DNA from: Clostridia bacterium
GTDB lineage: Bacteria > Bacillota > Clostridia > Oscillospirales > CAG-272
Length of the DNA: 64,000 nucleotides
NCBI GenBank assembly: GCA_017540175.1
Contig: JAFYBN010000034.1
Location: forward strand, 16,049 to 80,048
Direction of reading: 5' to 3'
Of this stretch, positions 42,740 through 51,594 are shown one piece after another. The stretch's first letter is position 1. The number at the start of each line of letters is the position of its first letter. Made by a program: the position numbers and the translations under genes. The notes under the pieces were generated by a model, which was not told where the DNA came from, made no database searches, and saw nothing but the letters and a program-made list of their open reading frames with translations.

Positions 42740-43150
42740 ACAAGCACCCTCTCCGTCACCGCCTTAGGCGGCGCCACCTCTCCCACGCGCCAAGTGCGAC
42801 AGCGTCGGCACGGCAGTCGCACCGGCGAGGCAAGGGGGGAAACGGCTCTCTCCGAAGAAACTGCTTACTCTGGGCTCCCCCGCGTGCGACTGCGTCAGCA
42901 CGGCAGTCGCACGCGGGGGAGCTGTCAGCGAAGCTGACTGAGAGGGCTGCCGTTTTCTAATGAGTTTCGGATGTATGTGAAGCTCGACTCCCTCAGGCGC
43001 TTCGCGCCAGCTCCCTCAACGAGGGAGCCATAAGAGCGGACCGCGTTTTGCCTCCCTCGTGTGCGACTGCGTCGGCACAAGGGAGGGGGACCGCCCGAGT
43101 GAGCGGCGAAGCCGGTCGCTCGGGTGGTGGAAGGAGTCGCGCCAAAAAGG
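42740..43150. repeat. Cluster of palindromic and dispersed repeat elements
   Basis: No gene is seen in the 600 bases between spoIVA and the cardiolipin synthase gene. The stretch is a mosaic of hairpins: CCGCC-TTA-GGCGG (42759-42771), the 29-base unit at 42794-42822 repeated at 42884-42912 (27 of 29 identical) and partly at 43061-43078, a GTCAGC/GCTGAC hairpin (42924-42938), GGCGC-TTC-GCGCC (about 42996), GCTCCCTC-AAC-GAGGGAGC (43010-43028), and CGCCCGAG with a CTCGGGTGG arm (about 43093-43132). Such CCCTCTC/GAGGGAG units recur in gut Clostridia as REP- or MITE-like elements. Confidence 0.7.
42874..42922. repeat. Perfect 20-bp inverted repeat
   Basis: GCTCCCCCGCGTGCGACTGC (42874-42893) is exactly complementary to GCAGTCGCACGCGGGGGAGC (42903-42922) with a nine-base loop. 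It is the strongest hairpin of the repeat cluster and contains one copy of the 29-base unit. Confidence 0.85.
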
Positions 43151-43247
43151 AGCCGCGTTCTCTTCCGCTTAACCGACTGAAAAAACCTTATCGCTCTCCG
43201 CGGCGGATGAGCTGCCGGGGGCAAAGCGCGAATCTTAAAAGATTTCC

Positions 43248-43276
43248 TTGACTTTTCCGCAAAAAAAGGGTACAAT
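43248..43276 (+). promoter_or_regulatory. Sigma-A promoter of the cardiolipin synthase gene
   Basis: TTGACT (43248-43253), 17 bases, TACAAT (43271-43276). Confidence 0.78.
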
Positions 43277-43308
43277 AGGCGCAGTACGGAAAAGGGAGGA
43301 AAACCGCG

Positions 43309-44847
43309 TTGAGAACGGTCAAAAAGGCGCTGAAAAGCAGGGCGCTCCTCATCTGGCTCCTGATCGCGATCCAGCTCTCGATCGTGTTTTATATCTCGAT
43401 CCATCTGACGCGGTATTACTACGTTTACAGTTATGTGACTTTCGTGCTCGCATTCGTCTTCGTCCTCTATCTGATGAAAGCGAGCCGGTCCATGTCGTAC
43501 AAAATGGCGTGGATCGTCGTGTCCTTTACCTTCCCGGTCTTCGGCATCGCGCTCTACCTCATTTTCGGCGGCAACCGCCTGACGAAGCGCGGCAGAAAGA
43601 AAATGGAATTCATGAACGCCGCGTATCAGGACGCCGTGAAGGACGAGGACGACGCGACGGACGAGCTTGAAGCCGAGTTCCCGGACGCGGCGAGACAGGT
43701 GAAATACATCCGCCGCACGACCATGACCCCGCCCGTGAAGAACAACGAGACCCGGTACTTCCGAAGCGGCGAGGAAATGTTCCCGGTCATCCTCGAGGAG
43801 CTGCGGAAAGCGGAGAAGTATATCTTCCTCGAATACTTCATCATCGGGGAAGGGAAAATGTGGGACGCGGTGCACGAGATCCTTCTCGAAAAGGTAAAAA
43901 AAGGCGTGGACGTGCGCGTGATCTACGACGACATCGGCTGCTGGCTTTCCCTTGACCGGCATTTCGACCGCAAGCTGCGCGCGGAGGGGATCGACTGCCG
44001 CATTTTCCAGCGCTTCGTGCCCGTGCTGAACGCGCGCCAGAATAACCGCGACCACAGAAAGATCCTTGCGGTGGACGGCGTGACGGCGTTCACGGGGGGC
44101 ATCAACATCGCGGACGAGTATATCAACGAGGATTCCCACGTCGGTTACTGGAAGGACAACGGCGTGATGATGCGCGGGGAGTCCGCCTGGAGCTTCACGG
44201 TCATGTTTCTGACCATGTGGGATTATCTCTGCGGAAAGGCGGAAGACAGGGCGATCCGTTACGAAGCGTACAAGCCGCCGCGCGCCGCGCTGGAAGGGAT
44301 TTCGGGCGGCGGATACGTTCAGCCCTATACCGACAGCCCGCTCGACGGAGAGCCCGTGGGGGAAAACGTCTATCTCGGCCTGATCGCGAACGCGAAGAAA
44401 TACGTCTGGATCAACACGCCCTACCTGATCATCGACGAGAGGATGGAGCAGGCGCTCATCCAGGCCGCGCGGTGCGGCGTGGACGTGCGCATTGTGACCC
44501 CGGGCATCCCGGACAAAAGGCTCATCTTCGAGACGACGCAGTCCTATTACCCGAACCTGCTCGCGCACGGCGTGCGGATTTACGAATTCACCCCCGGCTT
44601 CGTGCACGCGAAGAGCTTTGTCTGCGACGACGATTACGCCGTGGTGGGCAGCGTGAACCTCGATTACCGGAGCCTGTACCTGCATTTCGAATGCGGGGTC
44701 TGGATGTACAAAACGGACTGCGTGGCGGACGTGAAGGCGGATTTCGAAGAAACGCTCGGCAGCTGCCGGGAGCTCGAGCCGAAAAAGCCCGGTTTTCTCA
44801 GAATGCTGTTCCGCTCCGCGCTCGACCTCATCGCGCCTCTTCTGTGA
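43309..44847 (+). CDS. cls: Cardiolipin synthase
   Basis: A 512-residue phospholipase-D-superfamily enzyme that joins two phosphatidylglycerols into cardiolipin. Two N-terminal transmembrane helices are followed by the PLDNc-type region (MAWIVVSFTFPVFGIALYLI) and two HKD motifs: HRKILAVDG near residue 248, and HAKSFVCDDDYAVVGSVNLD near 432. The start is a TTG with GGGAGGA upstream; the frame before it is closed by the promoter. Monocistronic, with own terminator. Confidence 0.94.
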   Translation: MRTVKKALKSRALLIWLLIAIQLSIVFYISIHLTRYYYVYSYVTFVLAFVFVLYLMKASRSMSYKMAWIVVSFTFPVFGIALYLIFGGNRLTKRGRKKMEFMNAAYQDAVKDEDDATDELEAEFPDAARQVKYIRRTTMTPPVKNNETRYFRSGEEMFPVILEELRKAEKYIFLEYFIIGEGKMWDAVHEILLEKVKKGVDVRVIYDDIGCWLSLDRHFDRKLRAEGIDCRIFQRFVPVLNARQNNRDHRKILAVDGVTAFTGGINIADEYINEDSHVGYWKDNGVMMRGESAWSFTVMFLTMWDYLCGKAEDRAIRYEAYKPPRAALEGISGGGYVQPYTDSPLDGEPVGENVYLGLIANAKKYVWINTPYLIIDERMEQALIQAARCGVDVRIVTPGIPDKRLIFETTQSYYPNLLAHGVRIYEFTPGFVHAKSFVCDDDYAVVGSVNLDYRSLYLHFECGVWMYKTDCVADVKADFEETLGSCRELEPKKPGFLRMLFRSALDLIAPLL

Positions 44848-44861
44848 CCGAAACAAATCGA

Positions 44862-44900
44862 CCCGCCGGACGTTCCTTTTCGGACGCGCGGCGGGTTTTT
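44862..44900 (+). terminator. Intrinsic terminator after cls
   Basis: CCCGCCG (44862-44868) pairs with CGGCGGG (44889-44895), followed by five Ts; it lies just before the end of convergent trmL. Confidence 0.85.
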
Positions 44901-44905
44901 GTCCT

Positions 44906-45412
44906 TCAGCCGATTTGGTTATCCGACGTCAGATAATCGCTCGTCGGCTGCTCTCCCCTGAATCCCTGCTGCCGCAGGACCTCGTACACCCCGATCGCCG
45001 CGGCGTTTGAGAGATTGAGGCTGCGGAGGTTTTCCCGCATCGGGATGCGGACGCAGCGGTCGAGGTGGGCGAGGAGGAAATCCTCGGGAAGACCCTTTGT
45101 CTCCTTGCCGAAGATGAGATAAACGGGCGTCTCGTAGCGGACCTCGGTATAGCAGCGGGGAGCCTTCGTCGTGAAGCACCAGAACGCGCAGTCCGGGTTT
45201 TTCGCGAAGAAATCGTCGAGCCCGTCGTAATAGGTAATGTCCAAAAGATGCCAGTAATCGAGCCCGGCCCGTTTCAATTTGCGGTCGTCCGGCGTAAAGC
45301 CCATCGGGCGGATGAGATGGAGGGCGGCTCCCGTGGCGGCGCAGGTGCGGGCGATGTTTCCGGTGTTCTGGGGGATCTCCGGCTCGTGCAGTACGATGTT
45401 GATTTCTTTCAT
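44906..45412 (-). CDS. trmL: tRNA (cytidine(34)-2'-O)-methyltransferase
   Basis: A 168-residue SPOUT methyltransferase that modifies the wobble base of certain leucine tRNAs. Family signatures are INIVLHEPEIPQNTGNIART, the trefoil-knot SAM site (LIFGKETKGLP) and IPMRENLRSLNLSNAAAIGV. The length matches YibK/TrmL. The ATG at 45412 has GAGAGGAG upstream and follows a clear promoter; a longer open frame begins upstream of that promoter and is not used. Confidence 0.95.
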   Translation of the reverse strand: MKEINIVLHEPEIPQNTGNIARTCAATGAALHLIRPMGFTPDDRKLKRAGLDYWHLLDITYYDGLDDFFAKNPDCAFWCFTTKAPRCYTEVRYETPVYLIFGKETKGLPEDFLLAHLDRCVRIPMRENLRSLNLSNAAAIGVYEVLRQQGFRGEQPTSDYLTSDNQIG

Positions 45413-45439
45413 AAGGCGCTCCTCTCCGGGTTTGCAGTC

Positions 45440-45468
45440 ATTATACCGCTTTTCGTGCGTTTTCGCAA
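45440..45468 (-). promoter_or_regulatory. Sigma-A promoter of trmL
   Basis: On the minus strand TTGCGA (45463-45468), 17 bases, TATAAT (45440-45445). Confidence 0.75.
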
Positions 45469-45546
45469 GAGGGGGGCGCTTTTTCCCGCGCCTCTTTTCC
45501 GCGGGGCGTTTCTTTTTTGCATTAAATTTACATTTCATCCTACAAT

Positions 45547-45574
45547 TTGTGACCGGGCTCGTTTATAATATAAT
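45547..45574 (+). promoter_or_regulatory. Candidate promoter of secA
   Basis: TTGTGA (45547-45552), 16 bases, TATAAT (45569-45574); an overlapping TATAAT at 45564-45569 is an alternative -10. Confidence 0.55.
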
Positions 45575-45589
45575 TGTCGATCTATCTCC

Positions 45590-45659
45590 AACATTCAGCC
45601 GCCGAAAACGCGCGGCGCATCTTCGGAAGGGCGGTCCCCTTGGGACCTGACGGAAACGA
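45590..45659 (+). other. Structured leader of secA
   Basis: GGTCCC (45633-45638) pairs with GGGACC (45642-45647) around CTT, directly before a weak ribosome binding site (ACGGAAACGA). An upstream CCGCCGAA block can pair with TTCGG and GGGCGG. secA is translationally autoregulated in other bacteria; whether that applies here is unknown. Confidence 0.35.
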
Positions 45660-48422
45660 ATGGGTATTCTTACGAAAGTATTCGGAACATACAGCGAAAG
45701 ACAAATCAGAAAAATTATGCCGACGGTGAAGCACGTCAATTCGCTCGCGGAGAAATACCGGGCGATGTCGGACGCGGACATGCGCTCCCAGACCGACGTC
45801 TTCAAAAGCCGGCTCGCGTCGGGCGAGACGCTGGACGACATCCTGCCGGAGGCGTACGCCTGCGTGCGGGAGGCGTCGGACCGCATTCTCGGCAAGAGAC
45901 CGTTCGACGTGCAGATCATGGGCGCGATCCTGCTCCATCAGGGGCGGATCACCGAAATGAAGACGGGTGAAGGCAAGACCATCGTGGCGGTCCTCCCGTC
46001 CTATCTCAACGCGCTCGAAGGCAAGGGCGTGCACATCGTCACCGTGAACGACTATCTGGCGCGGCTGGGCTGCGAGGAAATGGGGCGCATCCATGAATTC
46101 CTCGGACTCACGACCGGGCTGATCGTGCACGGGCAGAAGCGGGAAGAGAAGCAGTACAATTACCGGTGCGACATCACCTACGGCACGAACAACGAGTTCG
46201 GCTTCGACTATCTGCGCGACAACATGGTGCTCTATAAGGAGGACCTCGTGCAGAGAGGGCACCGCTTCGCCATCGTGGACGAGGTGGACTCCATCCTCAT
46301 CGACGAAGCGAGAACGCCGCTCATCATCTCCGGTCAGGGCGACGAGGTGGACGCCTTGTACGATCTGGCGGACCGCTTCGCCTGCTCCCTGCGCAAATAC
46401 GTCATCAAGGAGCTCGACCGTAAGGAAGACAACGACGACATCGACGCAGACTACATCGTGGACGAAAAGATGAAATCCACGACGCTGACGGCGTCCGGCG
46501 TCGCGAAGGCGGAAAAGTTCTTCGGCATTTCGAATTTCTCAGACCCGGAAAACGCCGACATCAACCACCACGTCTACCAGGCGATCCGGGCGCACGGCGT
46601 GATGCAGCGCGACACCGACTATATCGTCAAGGACGACGAGGTCATCATCGTCGACCTGTTCACCGGCCGTCTCATGCCAGGCCGCCGCTTCTCCGACGGC
46701 CTCCATCAGGCGATCGAGGCGAAGGAACACGTGCAGATCCAGCGCGAGAACCGCACGAACGCGACGATCACCTTCCAGAACTACTTCAGAATGTATGAAA
46801 AGCTCTCCGGCATGACGGGCACCGCGCTGTCCGAGGAGAACGAATTCCGCGAAATCTACAACCTCGACGTCGTGGAGGTCCCGACGAACAAGCCGATGAT
46901 CCGCATCGACCATCCGGACGTCGTCTACAAGACCAAGGCGGGCAAGGACCGCGCGATTCTCAAACAGATCGCCGAGTGCCACGAAAAAGGTCAGCCGGTG
47001 CTCGTCGGCACCGTCTCCATCGAAAAATCCGAGGCGCTTTCCAAAAAGCTCAAGGCGACGGGGATCCCGCACACCGTGCTGAACGCGAAATACCATGAGA
47101 TCGAAGCGGACATCGTGGCGCAGGCGGGCAAGCTCGGCGCGGTCACGATCTCCACGAACATGGCGGGCCGCGGCACGGACATCATGCTCGGCGGCAACGC
47201 GGAATACCTCGCGAAGGCGCAGATGCGCAAGGAGGAATACCCCGAGGAGATCATCGCGCTCGCCACCGGTTCTTCCGAGAACGTGGGCGAGGACGTGATC
47301 GCGGCGCGGGCGTATTACCGCGAGCTCTACAAGAAATATCAGGAGGTCATCCGCCCCGAGGCCGAAAAGGTCTGCGCGGCGGGAGGGCTTTTCGTGATCG
47401 GCACGGAGCGCCACGAATCGAGGCGCATCGACAACCAGCTCCGCGGCCGAAGCGGACGTCAGGGAGACCCTGGCGAGAGCCGCTTCTTCCTCTCGTTCGA
47501 GGACGATCTGATGCGTCTTTTCGGCTCGGACCGCATCGCGGGCATCGTCGACCGGCTCGGACTGGACGAGGACACCCCGATCGACGCGAAGATCCTCTCC
47601 GGCTCCATCGAATCGGCGCAGAAACGGCTTGAAGACCAGAACTTCAACCGACGCAAGAACGTTCTTGCCTACGACGACGTGATGAACCAGCAGCGCGCGA
47701 TCATCTATCAGCAGCGGCAGGAGGTCCTCGACAACGCCGATCTGAAGGAAAAAATCTCCGCCATGATCCGGGATACGGTGAACGACGCGGTGGACGCCAG
47801 CCTTCACGCGGACGACGTCGAGCTTTGGGATCTTGAGGGACTCAGACAGAAATACGCGGGTCTGCTCTGCACCCCGGACGATTTCACCGACCTCACCGGC
47901 GAGGCGGCCGAGCGCAGGGAAGCCATCCGCTCCGTCCTGCAGGAAAGAGCGGAGAAGCTCTATGCCTCGAAGGAGGAACTCTTCGGCGCGGACAAAATGC
48001 GCGAGATCGAGCGCGTCATCCTGCTCCAGATCGTGGACCGTAAGTGGATCGATCACCTTGAGGCGATGGATTCCCTCGAGGAGATGATCGGACTGCAGGC
48101 GTACGCGCAGCGCAACCCGATTTCCGAATACCGTATTCAGGGCGCGGACCTCTTCGACGAAATGATCACGGGCATCCGCGACGACACCGTCCGCATGATC
48201 CTCTCGGTCGTCCCGAAGCCGAAGCAGGAAATCAAGCGCGTCGAGGTCCTGAAGCCCGTATCCGAGGGCTTCGCGGGCGACGGGAGCGAAACAAAGAAAA
48301 AGCCCGTCAAGGTCGATAAATCGAAAAAGGTCGGTCGCAACGATCCCTGCCCGTGCGGCAGCGGCAAGAAGTACAAGAACTGCTGCGGCCGTCCGCAGAA
48401 CAATCTTGAATCACAGGAATAA
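45660..48422 (+). CDS. secA: Preprotein translocase ATPase SecA
   Basis: A 920-residue motor that drives proteins through SecYEG. Walker A is MKTGEGKT near residue 103 and Walker B is VDEVDSILIDEAR; the preprotein-binding domain, helicase motif 2 (ISTNMAGRGTDIMLGG, RESRR-like ERHESRRIDNQLRGRSGRQG) and scaffold helix are all intact. The C-terminus carries the zinc motif CPCGSGKKYKNCC for SecB or ribosome contacts. The ribosome binding site is weak. A membrane-protein gene starts three bases after the stop. Confidence 0.98.
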   Translation: MGILTKVFGTYSERQIRKIMPTVKHVNSLAEKYRAMSDADMRSQTDVFKSRLASGETLDDILPEAYACVREASDRILGKRPFDVQIMGAILLHQGRITEMKTGEGKTIVAVLPSYLNALEGKGVHIVTVNDYLARLGCEEMGRIHEFLGLTTGLIVHGQKREEKQYNYRCDITYGTNNEFGFDYLRDNMVLYKEDLVQRGHRFAIVDEVDSILIDEARTPLIISGQGDEVDALYDLADRFACSLRKYVIKELDRKEDNDDIDADYIVDEKMKSTTLTASGVAKAEKFFGISNFSDPENADINHHVYQAIRAHGVMQRDTDYIVKDDEVIIVDLFTGRLMPGRRFSDGLHQAIEAKEHVQIQRENRTNATITFQNYFRMYEKLSGMTGTALSEENEFREIYNLDVVEVPTNKPMIRIDHPDVVYKTKAGKDRAILKQIAECHEKGQPVLVGTVSIEKSEALSKKLKATGIPHTVLNAKYHEIEADIVAQAGKLGAVTISTNMAGRGTDIMLGGNAEYLAKAQMRKEEYPEEIIALATGSSENVGEDVIAARAYYRELYKKYQEVIRPEAEKVCAAGGLFVIGTERHESRRIDNQLRGRSGRQGDPGESRFFLSFEDDLMRLFGSDRIAGIVDRLGLDEDTPIDAKILSGSIESAQKRLEDQNFNRRKNVLAYDDVMNQQRAIIYQQRQEVLDNADLKEKISAMIRDTVNDAVDASLHADDVELWDLEGLRQKYAGLLCTPDDFTDLTGEAAERREAIRSVLQERAEKLYASKEELFGADKMREIERVILLQIVDRKWIDHLEAMDSLEEMIGLQAYAQRNPISEYRIQGADLFDEMITGIRDDTVRMILSVVPKPKQEIKRVEVLKPVSEGFAGDGSETKKKPVKVDKSKKVGRNDPCPCGSGKKYKNCCGRPQNNLESQE

Positions 48423-48425
48423 GCC

Positions 48426-49139
48426 ATGGGATTCGGTACGCTGATTTTCGGTTATTTTCTGCTCTTCGCCTTCACGCTGTCGAACATCTATTTCTTCGCC
48501 GACATCGTCGGAGCGCTGATCGTGATCTGGGCGTTTTCAAAGCTCGCGGAGTACAACCGCTGGTTCAACTACGCCATGGCGTCGACCCTCGCCCTTCTTC
48601 TCCTGTGCGGCGCGGCGGCGTCAAACCTCATCATCCCGTGGTATTCGCAGGAGGGTTCGGTCAAGCTCGCGATCGATTTCTTGAAGCTGATCGCGGCGGC
48701 GGCCCTGCACGTGTTTTTCTTCCTCGGGACCGCGGGCATCTGCCAGGGAGCGGATGCTCAGCCGCTCGTGAAGAAGACGAAGCGCGATTTCATCGCCACT
48801 ATGATCTATTACGGCATCAGCCTGATCGTTGCCGTGCTGGGCGTTTTCATGTCCGGAACGTGGATGAACGAGATCGGCGCCGCGCTGATCATCTATTGGT
48901 TCCTCTGCCTGTTCCTCAATCTCGCCCTGATCTACCAGTGCTTCGGCATCCTCATCCCCGCAGAGGGAGAGGCTGAAAAGAAACGCTCGAAGATCCCGCT
49001 GTTCCGTTTTCTCGACGAGAAATTCGACGAGCTGGACGATAAGCGCAACGCCTACCGAAAGGAATCCATGAAAATGGCGATGGAGGAGGCGGAAAGGCGC
49101 GCCGGGGAAAAGGCGAAAAAGAAGAAAAAGAAAAAGTGA
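48426..49139 (+). CDS. Unknown five-helix membrane protein (MGFG family, first copy)
   Basis: A 237-residue protein with about five transmembrane helices and a charged C-terminal tail of some 50 residues that ends in a run of lysines. The N-terminus MGFGTLIFGYFLLFAF, then ADIVGALIVIWAFSKLAEYN, resembles the start of the next gene (MGFGLLIAGFILLFNP, DVIPDAIGFFLIVAGLSKMS), so the two are paralogous at least over the first 45 residues. It begins three bases after secA, which implies co-translation and perhaps a link to secretion or membrane-protein biogenesis. No known domain is recognised. Confidence 0.6.
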   Translation: MGFGTLIFGYFLLFAFTLSNIYFFADIVGALIVIWAFSKLAEYNRWFNYAMASTLALLLLCGAAASNLIIPWYSQEGSVKLAIDFLKLIAAAALHVFFFLGTAGICQGADAQPLVKKTKRDFIATMIYYGISLIVAVLGVFMSGTWMNEIGAALIIYWFLCLFLNLALIYQCFGILIPAEGEAEKKRSKIPLFRFLDEKFDELDDKRNAYRKESMKMAMEEAERRAGEKAKKKKKKK

Positions 49140-49182
49140 TCCGTAAGGAATATCGCAACAAGAAGGGGAAAGGAGACCGTAT

Positions 49183-50595
49183 ATGGGATTCGGCTTGCTG
49201 ATCGCCGGTTTCATTCTGCTGTTCAACCCGGTCATCGTAGTCGTGGACGTCATACCCGACGCGATCGGGTTCTTCCTCATCGTCGCGGGGCTTTCGAAAA
49301 TGTCCTGCTTCATCGACAAGCTCGCGCAGGCGCGGGACGGCTTTTTGAAGCTCGCGTTTACGGAGGTCGTGAAGTTCTTTTCGATCGCCCTGCTCGCCGG
49401 CACGACCGGTTCGATGAAGGTCCTGCTCGCGTTTGTCTTCGGGCTGATCGAAGCGATGATGTTTCTGCCCGCGGTCTCGAATCTGTTCGAGGGCCTGTCC
49501 TTTGCCGGGCTCTGGTACGGCGGCGAGGCGATCTACGCGAAGAAAGCCGTCCGGCGCACCGTAAGGGTCAGAACAAAGAGCGGCGGTGAGACGGCAGTCC
49601 GCAAAGAAAAACGGACGGTCCAGATCGAAAAGCTCGGTGCGACAAAGCGGTTCATCGAGTTCTTCTACCTGTTCCGCATCGTCGCGACGCTCATTCCCGA
49701 GCTCACCGAACTGCAGATGTACGATTATCTCGGTACGGTCGACGCGCGCGCCCTCAGCCTGACGTCGTTCAAGCCCCTCTTCTATATCTTCTTCGTCTTC
49801 GTCACGCTGATTTTCGGCGTGTTCTATATCGTCCGCGTCGTGCGTTACTTCGGAGCCGTCCGGAAGGACAAGCCCTTCATCGCCGCGATGGAGCGCAAAT
49901 ACGTCAACGACATCCTGCCGAAGACGACTTATTTCATCGCGAAGAACATGAAGATCGCGCTCATGCTGTTCGGCTTTTCGGCGGGAACGTCCTTCCTTTT
50001 GCCGATCGACGACGTGAACATTCTCATCGGCGCGATCTCGTCCGGATTCCTGATCGCGGCGGCGGTGATCGTCGGCAAATACGTGAAAAGCGCGTACATC
50101 GTCATCATCCCCGCGGCTCTCCGCGCCGGGCTTTCGATCCTGAATTTCATTCTCGAATCGCAGTACTTCGGCGAGTATTTCGCCGGAGCCGTGCTCCGCG
50201 TGTCCGATGCGGATCATAAGTATTATACCCTCGCGTCCCTGAAGGTCGTTGAGTGCGTTCTCGCGATCGCGTCCACGCTCTTCTTCATCGCGGTGCTCAT
50301 GAAGGCGGTCAAGGCGCACCTCGAGGTCTGCGGCATTCAGACGGAGAACGCGCAGTATTCCAAGCGCAGCCGCGACCTTGAAACCTACAACGTGATCGGC
50401 GGCAAGCTCCTGCTCACGTCGATCCTCGCCATCATCAACACGGTCATGATGGGGGCGTATCTCTATCTGCTCGTGACGATGTCCATGGTGTTCGTCATCA
50501 GCATCGCGATCAGCATCGTCTACGCCGCGTACGCGATCTATTCCGCCTACGTGATCAACAATCTGCTGTACGAGAAAGAAATCGAAATGAGCTGA
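49183..50595 (+). CDS. Unknown polytopic membrane protein (MGFG family, second copy)
   Basis: A 470-residue protein with about ten transmembrane helices in two groups, separated by a charged region near residues 120-155 (RTVRVRTKSGGETAVRKEKR). The N-terminal 45 residues are related to the preceding gene. No transporter or enzyme motif is recognised. AAAGGAGA precedes the start; the gap to the upstream gene is 43 bases and to the GDPD gene 29 bases, so secA, the two MGFG genes and the phosphodiesterase probably form one transcription unit. Confidence 0.6.
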   Translation: MGFGLLIAGFILLFNPVIVVVDVIPDAIGFFLIVAGLSKMSCFIDKLAQARDGFLKLAFTEVVKFFSIALLAGTTGSMKVLLAFVFGLIEAMMFLPAVSNLFEGLSFAGLWYGGEAIYAKKAVRRTVRVRTKSGGETAVRKEKRTVQIEKLGATKRFIEFFYLFRIVATLIPELTELQMYDYLGTVDARALSLTSFKPLFYIFFVFVTLIFGVFYIVRVVRYFGAVRKDKPFIAAMERKYVNDILPKTTYFIAKNMKIALMLFGFSAGTSFLLPIDDVNILIGAISSGFLIAAAVIVGKYVKSAYIVIIPAALRAGLSILNFILESQYFGEYFAGAVLRVSDADHKYYTLASLKVVECVLAIASTLFFIAVLMKAVKAHLEVCGIQTENAQYSKRSRDLETYNVIGGKLLLTSILAIINTVMMGAYLYLLVTMSMVFVISIAISIVYAAYAIYSAYVINNLLYEKEIEMS

Positions 50596-50624
50596 TCATC
50601 ATTCCGCTTTGGGAGGGACATATC

Positions 50625-51347
50625 ATGCGAACCAATACCGTCAAGCTTTCCGACAAGAAGAATACCCGTGTGGTCGCGCACCGCGGCGTGAGCGGGCTCG
50701 AAACCGAGAACACCGCCGCCGCCTTCATCGCGGCGGGCAACCGCACGCATTACGGCGTGGAGACCGATATCTGGAGGACTGCGGACGGACGCTTCCTCTG
50801 CAACCACGACGGGCGCACCGGACGCATCTGCGACGTCGATCTCGTGATCGAGCAGAGCTCCTTCGACGAGCTGCGCGCGCTCACGCTGCGCGATAAGGAC
50901 GGCAAGTCCGACCGCGCCGAGCTGATGCTCGCGACGCCCGCCGAATACCGCAAGATCTGCGAGAAATACGGCAAGCACGCCGTGCCGGAGCTGAAATCGA
51001 ATTTCACGCTCGAAGAAATCAAGTCGATCCTCGGGTTCTTCGACGGATATCTCGAGCACACGACCTTCATCGCGTTCAATGTCGCGAATCTCGACCTTGT
51101 CCGCGAAGTTCTTCCGGAGCAGAGCTGCCAGTTTTTGACCTCGCAGTGGTCGGACGAGCTGCCCGACATGCTCGCCGCGCGGAAGATGGATCTCGATATC
51201 GCGTGGCATGAGCTCACCGAAGAGCGCGTGCGGATCCTGCACGAGCGCGGGACCGTCGTGAACTGCTGGACGGTGGACGACCCCGAGAAGGCCGCCGAGC
51301 TCATTTCCTGGGGCGTGGATTTCATCACGTCGAACATCCTCGAGTGA
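50625..51347 (+). CDS. Glycerophosphodiester phosphodiesterase family protein
   Basis: A 240-residue TIM-barrel phosphodiesterase. VVAHRGVSGLETENTAAAF contains the catalytic His and Glu; YGVETDIWRTADGRFLCNHD supplies the metal-binding Glu and Asp and the second His; VPELKSNFTLEE and VNCWTVDDPEKAAEL complete the active site and the end of the fold. Hydrolyses glycerophosphodiesters to glycerol-3-phosphate and an alcohol. No signal peptide, so it acts in the cytosol. GGGAGGG precedes the start. Confidence 0.92.
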   Translation: MRTNTVKLSDKKNTRVVAHRGVSGLETENTAAAFIAAGNRTHYGVETDIWRTADGRFLCNHDGRTGRICDVDLVIEQSSFDELRALTLRDKDGKSDRAELMLATPAEYRKICEKYGKHAVPELKSNFTLEEIKSILGFFDGYLEHTTFIAFNVANLDLVREVLPEQSCQFLTSQWSDELPDMLAARKMDLDIAWHELTEERVRILHERGTVVNCWTVDDPEKAAELISWGVDFITSNILE

Positions 51348-51555
51348 TTCTTTGAGACTAATCTTAATCGAACAGGGGAAACGCGGCTTCCCCGAAATGA
51401 AGCCCCGCGTAGTAAACTGCGCAGCAAGAACTTTCAAACGACTGGAACAGCGAACCGCTCAAAGTGCAGCTCGGGGTAATGTGAAGCGCACGATGAACCG
51501 TTTTCGAATTCTTCTTGAGGACATTGTTCATGAGAAGAGTATGAGACAACCAAAA
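51348..51555. other. Gap after the GDPD gene
   Basis: About 200 bases with lower GC than the surroundings and no convincing gene or hairpin. It may be a decayed remnant. Confidence 0.3.
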
Positions 51556-51594
51556 AAACGCCGCCGGCGGATCGCTCCGCACGGCGGTTTTTCC
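51552..51594. terminator. Bidirectional intrinsic terminator
   Basis: CCGCCG (51561-51566) pairs with CGGCGG (51582-51587); GCGGA/TCCGC pairs inside. Seven As precede and five Ts follow, so it can serve the GDPD unit on the plus strand and the carboxypeptidase gene on the minus strand. Confidence 0.85.

Noticed and set aside
42794-43078. Possible CRISPR array
   Set aside because: Only two full copies of the 29-base unit exist, spacing is irregular, each copy is itself a palindrome, and no cas gene is nearby.
44217-44936. Second frame within cls
   Set aside because: An Arg-rich shadow frame without motifs; the cardiolipin synthase HKD motifs are in the main frame.
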